Shown here: positions 9,111 to 18,491 of the stretch, one piece after another
How positions within the stretch are numbered: position 1 is the stretch's first letter
Layout of the letters: every line of letters starts with the position of its first letter
Origin: Flavobacterium sp. ASV13
GTDB taxonomy: Bacteria > Bacteroidota > Bacteroidia > Flavobacteriales > Flavobacteriaceae
Assembly (NCBI RefSeq): GCF_000745775.1
Contig: NZ_JQJY01000005.1
Span: 124,001 to 188,000 of the forward strand
DNA: 64,000 nt
Direction: 5' to 3'
Program-made: the position numbers and the translations under genes
The notes under the pieces: model-generated
Database searches by the model: none
What the model saw: the letters and a program-made list of their open reading frames with translations, nothing else
Told to the model about the DNA's origin: nothing

Positions 9111-10688
9111 TTATTTAAGCCAACGAGGGTCTCCAATTTTATTATCAATCAAAGTTTGATTCTGTACTTTAAAATTTCCTGTAGCAGCACTTACAAACTG
9201 TGGGTCTAATGCAGTTGCAGTTGCTGATAAGTCAGGTCTGTTATTAGCAAGCGCTCCAGCAGTACTATTTAAATTTGGACAATTAAAATAATTATTACTT
9301 ACAAATGTTGGATTTGGTGTTGCAGTCTCTCTTGTATATGGTGCTGCCGTATTCGAAAACAATGTATTGCGTACCGTAATTGAACTAGTAGTAACAAAAC
9401 GAGTATACAAAATTCCGTTAGTGTTCGCAGCAATCATATTCGGATTATTGATTGTACAAGCATCAATTACAATAGTAGAAGTTAATCCTGTAAGACCAGC
9501 ATCTGCACGAATAAAATATCTAGCTGTTGCAACATTATTAAATGTACTGTTTTTAAGAGTAAGTTTCGCTAACTGTGAACCTCTAAAATCTATAAACTCT
9601 CCATTAGCTGTTAATATATTTGTAACAATTGAATTATCTACTGTTATCGAAGACACTTTTGCAGCATTTAAATTGGCACTAATTAATGATACTCCGTAGT
9701 CATGAATATTGCAACCGCTTATTAAAAGATCGCCATAAGAAACACTATTGTCATTGTATTTTATTACAGAAACAGCTGCGGCACCAGCGCCTTTATCACC
9801 TTTTAAATCTAAATCTATCAAACTAAGATTAGCCGATCCCGTAACCATTACAAAATTCACATGCAGTTTCGGTTTGTTATCTACGCGCAATCCTCGTAAT
9901 GTGATTTCTTTATTTATGTTAATTGTTCCAACTTGATTATCTGCTATATAATCACCCGGCATTAATACCAAAACAGATCCAGCAGGTGCATCGATAATTT
10001 TTTGCAATAAATTATCATCCGCTTTAATCAAAATTCCTGTTCCAATATCGATACCCGTTGTGAAAGTTGCTGTACCACGTTTCTTAGTTCCGTTTAACAA
10101 AGTAGCTGTATAAGCTGTTTCACTTGTAAGACCTGTCACGACAGCTACTCCTGCAGTTTTTTCAGCCGCAGTAATTGTGTGAGTAACGTTGCCTGGTTGC
10201 AATGTAATTTGTGTAGCGTTTGTATTTGCAGGCCATCTTAAAGTTACTTGCTTAGCTTCAATATCTGCTGGCAGAACCGCATATAGCAATTGCTCAGACA
10301 AAGTTGTAGCAGTAGTAACCGACCATTTAGAATCTTCTAAACCTGTTGAACTTACTGCTTTTACTCTAATTGAATAAACCGTTTCTCCTTCAAGTTGCAC
10401 TTTTACGGGCAATTCATCTGGAGCAACATTTACTGTTTTATAAATGGTTTTAAATTCAATATCATCTGCACTAAATTGCACTACATAATGATCTGCATCT
10501 GGTTTTACAGTCCAATTCAATTCAACTGAAGTCTCATTTCTAACTGTCGCTTTCAGCTCAATTGGAGAAAACGCTCTGTTTACATCCAAAGTATCAATTA
10601 CTTCTTCCTGAAAAGTGTCACAAGAAGAAAAAGTCAACATCAGAGCTAATGCAGTAAATACTCCTTTTATTATATATTTTGTTTTCAT
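9111..10688 (-). CDS. Secreted FnIII plus right-handed beta-helix lipoprotein (DUF4957/DUF5123-like)
   Basis: This 525-residue lipoprotein has the lipobox 'LTFSSC' (Cys 23). Two fibronectin-III-like domains follow (about 38-130 with 'SVELNWTVKPDADHYVVQFS', and about 135-215). From about 220 the repeated N/D/S-rich turns ('LRGLRVDNKP', 'LSLIDLDLKGD', 'LLISGCNIHDYGV', 'LTLKNSTFNNV', 'IVIDACTINNPN') are rungs of a parallel beta-helix, as in pectate-lyase-fold proteins. I recall DUF4957/DUF5123 proteins of this layout from pectin PULs. No lyase catalytic residues are identified. It is the last gene of the SusC-SusD operon (30 bp after SusD) and probably acts as a surface glycan-binding or processing protein. 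Confidence 0.75.
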   Translation of the reverse strand: MKTKYIIKGVFTALALMLTFSSCDTFQEEVIDTLDVNRAFSPIELKATVRNETSVELNWTVKPDADHYVVQFSADDIEFKTIYKTVNVAPDELPVKVQLEGETVYSIRVKAVSSTGLEDSKWSVTTATTLSEQLLYAVLPADIEAKQVTLRWPANTNATQITLQPGNVTHTITAAEKTAGVAVVTGLTSETAYTATLLNGTKKRGTATFTTGIDIGTGILIKADDNLLQKIIDAPAGSVLVLMPGDYIADNQVGTININKEITLRGLRVDNKPKLHVNFVMVTGSANLSLIDLDLKGDKGAGAAAVSVIKYNDNSVSYGDLLISGCNIHDYGVSLISANLNAAKVSSITVDNSIVTNILTANGEFIDFRGSQLAKLTLKNSTFNNVATARYFIRADAGLTGLTSTIVIDACTINNPNMIAANTNGILYTRFVTTSSITVRNTLFSNTAAPYTRETATPNPTFVSNNYFNCPNLNSTAGALANNRPDLSATATALDPQFVSAATGNFKVQNQTLIDNKIGDPRWLK

Positions 10689-10718
10689 AATTATACTTTA
10701 TTAATTTTCAGAAACTTA

Positions 10719-12509
10719 TTAATACCCGTAATCATTAGTCAATTTTCCGTTGCTTCCTTCTAGGAATACTTGCCATATTGGCCAAAATTGTCTATTGTCA
10801 GGATTAACTCCTGGTTTGTACAAAGTATTGATCTTAGTATCGGCTGCCGCACCTGTCCATGTCCATGCAATGCTTGTGTAACCAGCTCCCGGATTAGTAG
10901 TTTCTCCTTTGTTCAAACCATAAATATCAAGGCTTACGTTATCTGCTTTAAACTTATAGTATAATGTTGTTGGAACAGTTGCATAATTTCCTGTATGATC
11001 TGCTAAACTTTTCATATTCACTTTAGCTTCGTCTAATTTTGCTTTAAGCAAATTCCAACGAATAAGATTTTGTTTACGCTCCATTTCACCTGTAAACTCA
11101 TATTTGTTTTCATCAACAAGTGCTTTAAACATTGCATCTTTTGTTGACTTACTATTTACATAATCTTCAACTTTTGTTGCCTGATCAGCTGTTGCAAATG
11201 CTCTTCTTCTAACTTCTTTTAAATATGGAGCTGCTGCTGCAGGGCCTTCTAATTCATTTGCAGCTTCAGCCGCAATTAATAGAACTTCGGCATAACGCAT
11301 ATAAATTTTATTCACTCCATCATCGTTTGTTGAAGTAACAAAACGTGTCATCCACTCATAACGGTATTTCCCGAAATACCATGTATTTAATGTTCCTAAT
11401 TCTTGTTTTGCTATATTATTGACAGCTGTTCCGTATTTGTAAGGAACACAAGTTACATCTCTTCGTGTATCTTTCACGTCGTAATCATAGAATACAGTTG
11501 GAAGCGGTCCTGCAGTTCCTCCACGATTTGCTCCATTGGCATGGAATTGATCGTTTGTAGTATGGCGAACAGCAAAAGTAAACAACATACGACCTCTACC
11601 ATCTGAAAAAGGAAGTTCCCATAATGATTCTCCTCCCGCAACTAAATATTCCTGATTGTATTTTTTCCAAAATGTTTCAAATGAAGATTCTAAATGTGCA
11701 GATCCACTTGCGATAACCGAACGAGATTCAGCTAAAGCCAATGCATACATATTAGCAACTGACAAAGCAGGATCACTACTTCTTCTGATACCGTCAGGAT
11801 ATTGCTGATAACCACTTGCAACCATTGCTAAACGAGCACGTAATCCTTTTACGAAAGCTTTATTAATTCTCTCTACACTAGTAGTTTCTTTAATTTCACC
11901 TGGCCAAGGAACCAATGTCGCTGCTTCACCTAAATCAGCTAGAAGCTGTTTATAAATTTCATCTCTGCTTGTTTTTCCAACATAAATAGTTGCATTATTT
12001 AATGGCTCAAATCTTCCAGGCACATCTCCCCAAGCTTTTACCAAATCAGCATAATAAATTGCTCTTAAAGTCAGCGCCTCTCCTAATAAATATCCTAATT
12101 GAGATCCAGGAGTTGGATTACCATAAGCGCGCAAACCACGAATACAAATGTTAGCACGCTCAATACCTGAATACATCATTGCCCAAGCATTATTAGTAGT
12201 GTTCATCTGTGAGTTATTCGGTTTTGCATCATACGTACATAAATCTGAAGCATCACTTACAGTTTGCGAAGAATTGTACCATTCCGTATCTGTATTTAAT
12301 CCGTAGAAAGGAAGAAAACGTCCTCTGTATGAGTTGGTCTCTGCAAACGGAATCTTAATACCGTCAATTGCGGCTTCGGCTAATCCTGGACTAGAAAAAA
12401 TAACAGATTCATCTAATGTCGATTGTGCCGGAGCATCTAAATAATCGTCTGAGCAAGAAGCAAAAAGGCTTGCAACAAACATTCCTGCTATTAATATTTT
12501 ATGTTTCAT
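10719..12509 (-). CDS. susD-like: SusD/RagB-family glycan-binding lipoprotein
   Basis: This 596-residue lipoprotein has the lipobox 'LFASC' (Cys 19) followed by 'SDDYLDAPAQSTLDESVIF', the usual SusD beginning. Helical TPR-like segments ('LGEALTLRAIYYADLVKAWGDVP', 'RINKAFVKGLRARLAMVASG', 'VNKIYMRYAEVLLIAAEAANELEGP') and the C-terminal 'NPDNRQFWPIWQVFLEGSNGKLTNDYGY' agree with the family. It caps the SusC barrel at the cell surface and binds glycan. It lies 20 bp downstream of SusC. Length is within the family range. The substrate is inferred only from the neighbouring beta-helix protein (pectin-like) and is not proven. Confidence 0.95.
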   Translation of the reverse strand: MKHKILIAGMFVASLFASCSDDYLDAPAQSTLDESVIFSSPGLAEAAIDGIKIPFAETNSYRGRFLPFYGLNTDTEWYNSSQTVSDASDLCTYDAKPNNSQMNTTNNAWAMMYSGIERANICIRGLRAYGNPTPGSQLGYLLGEALTLRAIYYADLVKAWGDVPGRFEPLNNATIYVGKTSRDEIYKQLLADLGEAATLVPWPGEIKETTSVERINKAFVKGLRARLAMVASGYQQYPDGIRRSSDPALSVANMYALALAESRSVIASGSAHLESSFETFWKKYNQEYLVAGGESLWELPFSDGRGRMLFTFAVRHTTNDQFHANGANRGGTAGPLPTVFYDYDVKDTRRDVTCVPYKYGTAVNNIAKQELGTLNTWYFGKYRYEWMTRFVTSTNDDGVNKIYMRYAEVLLIAAEAANELEGPAAAAPYLKEVRRRAFATADQATKVEDYVNSKSTKDAMFKALVDENKYEFTGEMERKQNLIRWNLLKAKLDEAKVNMKSLADHTGNYATVPTTLYYKFKADNVSLDIYGLNKGETTNPGAGYTSIAWTWTGAAADTKINTLYKPGVNPDNRQFWPIWQVFLEGSNGKLTNDYGY

Positions 12510-12529
12510 CTTGTGAAAATTTTACTGAA

Positions 12530-15500
12530 TTAAAAATTAAGGTTTAGACCAAAAATCAACTGTTTGCTTCGCGGATAAGCTGAATAATCAACTCCCGGTG
12601 TGTAAGGCGTATTTCTTCTAGTTGAAGATTCAGGATCTGGACCTGAATAGTTAGTCCAAACAAAAACATTACTAGCTGTAAAATAAAATCTTAGTTTAGA
12701 AACCCCTAAAGCAGAAATTAAATTGTTTGGCGCAGTATAACCTAAACTTAAAGTATTAAGCCTCAAGAAAGAACCATCCTCAACAGCCCAGTCGCTAAAA
12801 ACATAACGAGGCATGTAAGGTGACCACATTGTAGTATTAGCATTTAAAGCAGTCAATGCAGCAGGATCTGTTACTAATTGTCCAGTCGAAGGATCAAGAT
12901 TTGTCCATCTTTGTCCGTCTGCCATCTCAGCACCTAAATTTCTATATTGTCCATTTGGAATTGAAGTTGCAAATTCAACTTTGTTTGCATTATAAACATC
13001 GTTTCCAATACTCCAGTTAAAAGCTGCAGAAAGATCAAATCCGTAAGCATTTGCATTCAACACCATACCACCTGTGCTTTTTGGATTTGCATTTCCAATA
13101 ACAGTTAAATCATTTGCATTTACTTTTCCATCACCATCAATATCTTTTAATTTCATAGCTCCTGGTTGCATTTTGCCCACTACTGTACTACCATCTGGCA
13201 CTCCACCTTTTAAAGTATAAGCTCCGGCTGCATAATCAAAGTCAGCTACTTCATAACGTCCATCGCTCTTATATCCATACATGATACCTAATGGCTGACC
13301 AACGTTTACTAAATAATCTCCAGTAATTGACGAAGAAGCCCATCCTGATGATGCAGTAAAGTTATTCATTACACCAAGCGAGTTAATTTTGTTCGTATTA
13401 AATGCAGCGTTGAAAGATAAACTTACTCCGTACTTTTCTCTTTCAATAAGATTAAGATTCAAAGTAGCTTCAACTCCGCTGTTTTGAATTTCTCCCATGT
13501 TTCTGTATTGATTATCATAACCTCCAGAAATTGGGAAAAGCATTAATAAATCTTTTGTCTTATTTTTATATACTTCGACAGATCCTGTCACTTTATTTTT
13601 GAACAAGTCAAAATCTAAACCTATATTTTGAGTAACAGTTGTTTCCCATTTTAAATCAGGATTAGCCATTGTTTTAGAAGCTGCCCAGAAATTATCAACA
13701 CCATTGATCCAAGTAGATGTAGAAGAAATAAAACTTTGAACCATTTGTCCAGTTGGAATATTATTATTTCCAGCCTCACCATAACTCACTCTTAATTTAA
13801 GCAAATTGATCCATGAAGCATCTTTCAAAAATTCTTCTCCTGATATTTTCCAAGCTGCAGCTGCCGCTGGGAAAAATCCCCATTTATTATCTCCTAAGAA
13901 TTTACTAGATCCATCGGCACGATAAGTCGCTGTAAAAAGATATTTGTCTTTATAATCATAATTAGCACGCCCGAAAAAAGAAAGCAATTTGTCATCTGGA
14001 GAATAGAAATTATCAACTGAAACTGGCGTTCCTTGAGTAGTCAATTTTTTAGCCTGATCTAATTCAAAAGATAATGGATACCCCTGAATTGTACTTGTAA
14101 GGTCATTTCTCTTATATTCTATAGATTCTTCTCCAAAAAGCAATTTCAAATTATGATTTTCTCCAACTAATTTTTTCAAATCATAATTAAGTGTATTCGC
14201 ATTTCTAAAACGAGTATCTTTTCTGTCTGCCATTATCATAGCTGGCATTCCTTGTCTTTCTGCCGCAGGATTATTTTTCACATAATACGTTGTACGTCCG
14301 TAGAAACGATAATCTTGAAAGTTATAATTATCTAAACCTAATTCTGTTTTAAAGATCAAATCCTGAGTCAGTTTCCAAGAAAAACTTCCTAAAGTATTGA
14401 AGTTTTTTCTGAACTGCTGACGGTTATTATCTACAATTGCCACAAAAGGGTGCGTCAAATTGTTTGCTACAGCTTCATCTGTATCATCTGTAGTCAAACC
14501 AGGAACTGGGATTGGAGCATATCCTACGATATTTTTTAAACGAGAATCTGCTGATGAAACCTCATTTTGCTCATTCATACCTGCACCATTAATTTCAGTA
14601 TCAGAATAACGTACTGTAAAAGACAAATCAACTTTATCAGAAGCTTTGCTGTTTAAGGCAAGAGACAAGTTGTTTCTATTAAAATCTGATCCCATCATAA
14701 TTGCTTTTTCATCATAATGAGCATAGTTGAAATTATAGTTTATTTTATCAGATCCACCACGAATAGACAAGTCACGGCTTTGAACTTCACCTGTACGGCC
14801 AAAAACCTGTTTTTGCCAGTCATTCCCTTTCATGCCTTTGTATTGGTCATAATCTTGCCAGTTACCAAAATATTTTGTGTAAGAACTTGGGTTACTCAAA
14901 ATAGTTTTATCTGTTTGATCAAGCAATGCATATTCATATTGCCATTTCACATAATCCTCAGGAGATGTAACAGGAATAGTATTAGCCATCTGTTTCATTC
15001 CGTAGAACATATTAAAGTTTACTGCTATTTTACCATCTTTACCTTTTTTCGTCGTAACTATAATAACTCCATAAGCTCCTCTAGAACCATAAATTGCAGT
15101 TGATGACGCATCTTTCAATACGGTCATTGTTTCAATATCAGAAGAAGAAATATCATTGATATTGTTTACCGGAAATCCGTCTACAATATATAATGGAGAT
15201 GCATCCTGACTTAAAGATCCGTTTCCACGAATTCTGATTTGAACATTTGAGTCTGGTGAACCTTCAGAAGATGTTACCGATACTCCGGCAATACGTCCAG
15301 TTAAAGCTTCTGCAACGTTAGGAACCGGAATCTTGCGTACTTCATTTCCAGAGAATGTAGCAACTGCTCCAGTTAAATCAGATTTCTTAGATGTTCCATA
15401 TCCAATTACAACAACCTCATTCAAGTTATTAGAATCTTCTGCTAAAACTACATCTACTTTAGTCTTTCCCGCAACAGGTATTTCTTTAGTTCCAAATCCA

Positions 15501-15757
15501 ATAAAAGAAAAAGTCAAAACAGCTTTAGGGTTCGTTAATTTGATTTTATAACGTCCGTCAAAATCAGAAGAAACCCCATTTTTTGTTCCTTTTTCAAGTA
15601 CATTAACTCCCGGCAAAGTAAGTCCGGCAGCATCCTTAACGGTTCCCTCTATAGTTGTAGTCTGTGCATTTACCTGACTACTCATAAGCAAGCACAATAA
15701 GAAAACAAGTGCAGAGCAATAATTTGCTCCTTTGTTTAAAAATTCTTTAAAGTTCAT
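12530..15757 (-). CDS. susC-like: SusC/RagA-family TonB-linked outer-membrane transporter
   Basis: This 1075-residue receptor has a signal peptide ('ALVFLLCLLMSSQVNAQ'), a carboxypeptidase-D-like beta-sandwich domain (about 35-115, 'TIEGTVKDAAGLTLPGVNV'), the TonB box region 'NNLNEVVVIGYG', the plug ('ALTGRIAGVSV', 'IRIRGNGSL', 'PLYIVDGFPVNNIN', 'TAIYGSRGAYGVIIVTTKKGK') and a barrel ending 'KQLIFGLNLNF'. It imports oligosaccharides across the outer membrane with SusD. It is the first gene of a three-gene minus-strand operon. Its 560-bp upstream region contains a LacI-type palindrome and a 14-bp direct repeat (separate entries). No sigma/anti-sigma pair is next to it. Confidence 0.97.
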   Translation of the reverse strand: MNFKEFLNKGANYCSALVFLLCLLMSSQVNAQTTTIEGTVKDAAGLTLPGVNVLEKGTKNGVSSDFDGRYKIKLTNPKAVLTFSFIGFGTKEIPVAGKTKVDVVLAEDSNNLNEVVVIGYGTSKKSDLTGAVATFSGNEVRKIPVPNVAEALTGRIAGVSVTSSEGSPDSNVQIRIRGNGSLSQDASPLYIVDGFPVNNINDISSSDIETMTVLKDASSTAIYGSRGAYGVIIVTTKKGKDGKIAVNFNMFYGMKQMANTIPVTSPEDYVKWQYEYALLDQTDKTILSNPSSYTKYFGNWQDYDQYKGMKGNDWQKQVFGRTGEVQSRDLSIRGGSDKINYNFNYAHYDEKAIMMGSDFNRNNLSLALNSKASDKVDLSFTVRYSDTEINGAGMNEQNEVSSADSRLKNIVGYAPIPVPGLTTDDTDEAVANNLTHPFVAIVDNNRQQFRKNFNTLGSFSWKLTQDLIFKTELGLDNYNFQDYRFYGRTTYYVKNNPAAERQGMPAMIMADRKDTRFRNANTLNYDLKKLVGENHNLKLLFGEESIEYKRNDLTSTIQGYPLSFELDQAKKLTTQGTPVSVDNFYSPDDKLLSFFGRANYDYKDKYLFTATYRADGSSKFLGDNKWGFFPAAAAAWKISGEEFLKDASWINLLKLRVSYGEAGNNNIPTGQMVQSFISSTSTWINGVDNFWAASKTMANPDLKWETTVTQNIGLDFDLFKNKVTGSVEVYKNKTKDLLMLFPISGGYDNQYRNMGEIQNSGVEATLNLNLIEREKYGVSLSFNAAFNTNKINSLGVMNNFTASSGWASSSITGDYLVNVGQPLGIMYGYKSDGRYEVADFDYAAGAYTLKGGVPDGSTVVGKMQPGAMKLKDIDGDGKVNANDLTVIGNANPKSTGGMVLNANAYGFDLSAAFNWSIGNDVYNANKVEFATSIPNGQYRNLGAEMADGQRWTNLDPSTGQLVTDPAALTALNANTTMWSPYMPRYVFSDWAVEDGSFLRLNTLSLGYTAPNNLISALGVSKLRFYFTASNVFVWTNYSGPDPESSTRRNTPYTPGVDYSAYPRSKQLIFGLNLNF

Positions 15758-15794
15758 GGTTTATTGTTTAAGTTATTAATTGGTTAATGGTAAT

Positions 15795-15840
15795 TTATGT
15801 GGTTTTGAAATTCTAATTTTTTATTGTTATGTGGTTTTGA
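15795..15840. repeat. 14-bp direct repeat in the SusC leader/promoter
   Basis: TTATGTGGTTTTGA occurs at 15795-15808 and again at 15827-15840, start-to-start distance 32 bp (about three helical turns), 38-83 bp upstream of the SusC start on the minus strand. It could be a regulator site or a leader RNA feature. Confidence 0.6.
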
Positions 15841-15924
15841 TTTTTAAAAAACCTAAGCAACTGCAAAGTTTTTCAATCGATTTCGTTTTAAAAAAACAAT
15901 TTGAAATAAACAGAAATCAAATCA

Positions 15925-15938
15925 TGTAATCGATTACA
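15925..15938. promoter_or_regulatory. LacI-type palindromic operator candidate upstream of SusC
   Basis: TGTAATCGATTACA is a perfect 14-bp palindrome with the central CG and flanking TG...CA of LacI-family operators. It is 168 bp upstream of the SusC start. No LacI gene is in the window, so the regulator would be elsewhere. Confidence 0.6.
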
Positions 15939-16110
15939 CAAACATAGATATTTTTTTTATATAAAAAATTAATTTTCATAAAAATTTGCTAAAAAAAATT
16001 ACATATCAAAAATAAAAGCACTTTTTTATACCACATATGTAATTTATATTATGAATAAATAGTAATTATATTATTGTGATATATTAAATTCTTTCGTTTT
16101 TATCAAAAAA

Positions 16111-16125
16111 ACAATCGATTACATG
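16111..16125. promoter_or_regulatory. Second, imperfect operator-like site
   Basis: ACAATCGATTACATG shares AATCGATTACA with the palindrome at 15925, about 185 bp further upstream. A weaker ATCGAT core also occurs near 15878. Together they suggest a multi-site operator region. Confidence 0.45.
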
Positions 16126-16263
16126 AAAAAAATATCGTTTGCGTAAGACAGAAAAAATCTGGACGCATAAACAATACAAAACTTGAGATATTAACAAAAA
16201 ACCAACTAATTCCTACAACTATACCAATACAACACTTTCATAAATCTTAAAATAAAGCATAAA

Positions 16264-16297
16264 AAAAGTCCTTAAACAATTAAGCTTAAGGACTTTT
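16264..16297 (-). terminator. Terminator after the MFS gene
   Basis: Stem AAAAGTCCTTAA with TTAAGGACTTTT around a 10-nt loop, 20 bp past the MFS stop on the minus strand, followed on that strand by a T run. It separates the MFS gene from the SusC promoter region. Confidence 0.85.
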
Positions 16298-16318
16298 GAA
16301 AAGTATTTTAATTAATTT

Positions 16319-17485
16319 TTATGCTCTTTGAAGCTGCAAATTTGCTTTGTGTTTTTGCATTAAAGTAAATGTTATAATCATTCCTGTTACAGCCATCACT
16401 ACTCCTATAAGATTTGGAGAAGCAAAATCATAACCTGCCGCCAACGGAAGTCCACCTAAAAATGCTCCTAAAGCATTTCCAATATTAAAACTTCCCTGAA
16501 GCGCTGCCGATGCAATCATCTCAGCATCTTTGGCCGTTTTAATCATAAGCATTTGTATAGGTGCAATTACTGAAAAAGAAATCGCTCCAGTTAAAAATGT
16601 CAGGAATAATGATACATATTGATTAAAAGAGAAAAAGTAAACCATTAGTAAATCAAGTACCATTATAAATAGTAAAGCCAAAACGGTTGGTGCCGGTAAA
16701 TATTTATCGGCTAATTTACCACCTGCAAAATTCCCTACAACCATTCCAAGACCAGCTAATATCAATATATAAGAGACATCTTCAGGTGAAAATTTAGAAA
16801 TGTTTATTAATAAAGGTGCAATGTAACTGATCCATGCAAACAGTCCGCCAAAACCAATAGCAGTAATTCCGATAATCAACCAAGCTTCTGTTTTCTTAAA
16901 AAACTGCAATTGTGTTCTCATATTTACATCACCGGTTTTTTCCAGATTTGGCATCCATAAAGAAATAAACAGAAGAGTCAATAGACCAACAAAGGCGATT
17001 AATATAAAGGTATAACGCCAAATAAAATGGTGCCCTATATAAGTACCAATTGGTACACCAATTAAATTTGCCAAAGTAAGTCCGGCAAACATAATAGAAA
17101 TAGCTTGAGCCTCTTTTCCTTTATCAGCCAAACGGCTTGCCACTACAGCTCCAACCCCAAAAAAGGCTCCATGTGGTAATCCCGAAAGAAATCTCGAAGC
17201 AAATAGAAAATTATAATTTGGCGCAATTATCGAAAGTGAATTAAAAACCGTTAGCATCAATGCTAATATAATAAGCATTTTTTTTGGCGGAAAATTGCGT
17301 CCTAAGATTACTAATAAAGGTGCGCCAATAACAACACCCAACGCATATGATGAAATTAAATATCCGGCAACCGGAATCGAAACTTTCATATCTGAAGCAA
17401 TATCAGGCAATAAACCCATCATTACAAATTCAGTTATTCCAATAGTTAAGCCCCCAAGCGAGAGCGCAATAAGACTTTTTTTCAT
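16319..17485 (-). CDS. MFS transporter, AraJ/YdhP-like drug or sugar efflux
   Basis: This 388-residue membrane protein has about twelve hydrophobic segments and the major facilitator pattern. Notable are 'GITEFVMMGLLPDIASDM' in helix 1, 'GAPLLVILGRNFPPKKMLI' (loop 2-3 motif A variant), 'SRFLSGLPHGAFFGVGAVVASRLAD' (AraJ-like helix 4) and 'GVPIGTYIGHHFIWRYTF'. This set is typical of the AraJ/CmlA-like DHA1 subgroup exporting drugs or sugars. The gene diverges from an AraC regulator at 17589 with 103 bp between them, so that regulator is likely to control it. A TAAATTTG -7-like box lies at 17530-17523 on the minus strand. Confidence 0.9.
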   Translation of the reverse strand: MKKSLIALSLGGLTIGITEFVMMGLLPDIASDMKVSIPVAGYLISSYALGVVIGAPLLVILGRNFPPKKMLIILALMLTVFNSLSIIAPNYNFLFASRFLSGLPHGAFFGVGAVVASRLADKGKEAQAISIMFAGLTLANLIGVPIGTYIGHHFIWRYTFILIAFVGLLTLLFISLWMPNLEKTGDVNMRTQLQFFKKTEAWLIIGITAIGFGGLFAWISYIAPLLINISKFSPEDVSYILILAGLGMVVGNFAGGKLADKYLPAPTVLALLFIMVLDLLMVYFFSFNQYVSLFLTFLTGAISFSVIAPIQMLMIKTAKDAEMIASAALQGSFNIGNALGAFLGGLPLAAGYDFASPNLIGVVMAVTGMIITFTLMQKHKANLQLQRA

Positions 17486-17552
17486 TTGTTTTACACAAGA
17501 AAGTATTAGACTTTCTATGATGCAAATTTAACACCGTTAAGCGCAAAATAAG

Positions 17553-17584
17553 TTGTATATTTACGACATAAAATTGTAAATTTA
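17553..17584. promoter_or_regulatory. Direct-repeat operator candidate, 21-bp spacing, upstream of AraC gene
   Basis: TTGTATATTTA (17553-17563) and TTGTAAATTTA (17574-17584) differ at one base and are 21 bp apart start-to-start, two helical turns, the arrangement of AraC-family half-sites. The second copy ends 4 bp before the AraC start codon. Confidence 0.5.
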
Positions 17585-17588
17585 AGTC

Positions 17589-18422
17589 ATGCCTAAATTA
17601 AATCAGTTTGAAACTTTAGTGATTCATGAATTTGAAGACGAGAAATTCCATCTTCCACCGCATACACATACCTATTACGAAATTATCTATATTAAAAAAG
17701 GAAGCGGTATTCATCATTTGAATAAAAATCTTCTCCCTTATAAAGCGGGTGATTTGTTTGTGATTTCTCCCGAAGATGAACATTATTTCGACATCAGGAA
17801 AAAGACGCGTTTTGTTTACATTAAATTCACCGACAATTATTTCAATTCGAAACAAAATCTAACTTGCGACGAATTTCTGGTCAATACGCCCGAAAGTTTC
17901 ATGCGAGATAAAATTCTGAAAGAAACTGTCCTGAAATTTGATGAACCCTGCAAAACTATCTTAGAAAATACAGTAGCCAATATTATAGCGTACGATCAAT
18001 ATGTTGATGTCACTTCTTCGCCAATCGTATTTTATCAGATTCTCTCCATTTTTGGGCTGATTAAAGAAACAATACGTGGAATGAATCTTCAGTTGAAATC
18101 GACACATATTGATAATGAACAAATTGCAAATTACATCCATCAGAATATTTATCAACCAAAACTGGTTCAGATTAAAGTAATTGCAGAGCATTTCAATATT
18201 GCGCCAACTTATTTCAGTGCCTACTTTAAGCGGACTTTCTCAATAAGCTATCGCGATTATATCAACAATCTGCGAACTACTTTGATTGAAAAACGAATTC
18301 ACAACAATCAGTTACCTATCAAACAAATTGCGTATGAATTTGGTTTTACCGATGAAAGTCATTTATCTAATTATTTTAAGAAAAGAAAAAACATGAAGCC
18401 AACAGATTTCAAGAAGCTTTAG
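17589..18422 (+). CDS. AraC-family transcriptional regulator (cupin N-terminus)
   Basis: This 277-residue protein starts with a cupin domain: 'FHLPPHTHTYYEIIYIKKGSGIHHLNKNLLPYKAGDLFVISPEDEHYF' has the H-x-H...G pattern of an AraC ligand pocket. The C-terminal 95 residues hold two helix-turn-helices ('VIAEHFNIAPTYFSAYFKRTFSISYRDYIN' and 'IKQIAYEFGFTDESHLSNYFKKRKNMKPTDFKKL'). It is divergent from the MFS exporter and probably regulates it, and perhaps itself through the 21-bp direct repeat just upstream. The ligand is unknown. Confidence 0.93.
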   Translation: MPKLNQFETLVIHEFEDEKFHLPPHTHTYYEIIYIKKGSGIHHLNKNLLPYKAGDLFVISPEDEHYFDIRKKTRFVYIKFTDNYFNSKQNLTCDEFLVNTPESFMRDKILKETVLKFDEPCKTILENTVANIIAYDQYVDVTSSPIVFYQILSIFGLIKETIRGMNLQLKSTHIDNEQIANYIHQNIYQPKLVQIKVIAEHFNIAPTYFSAYFKRTFSISYRDYINNLRTTLIEKRIHNNQLPIKQIAYEFGFTDESHLSNYFKKRKNMKPTDFKKL

Positions 18423-18444
18423 TTATTGAAATCTTAAAACACAT

Positions 18445-18472
18445 TTGAGCTAAAGATTTTTATCTAAATTTG
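18445..18472 (+). promoter_or_regulatory. Flavobacterial promoter of the copper cluster
   Basis: TTG at 18445-18447, a 17-bp spacer, then TAAATTTG at 18465-18472. This fits the Bacteroidota sigma-A consensus TTG-N17-23-TAnnTTTG exactly. It lies just upstream of the TTG start at 18492 and supports that start over downstream ATGs. Confidence 0.75.
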
Positions 18473-18491
18473 TATCACCAATATATTTCCT

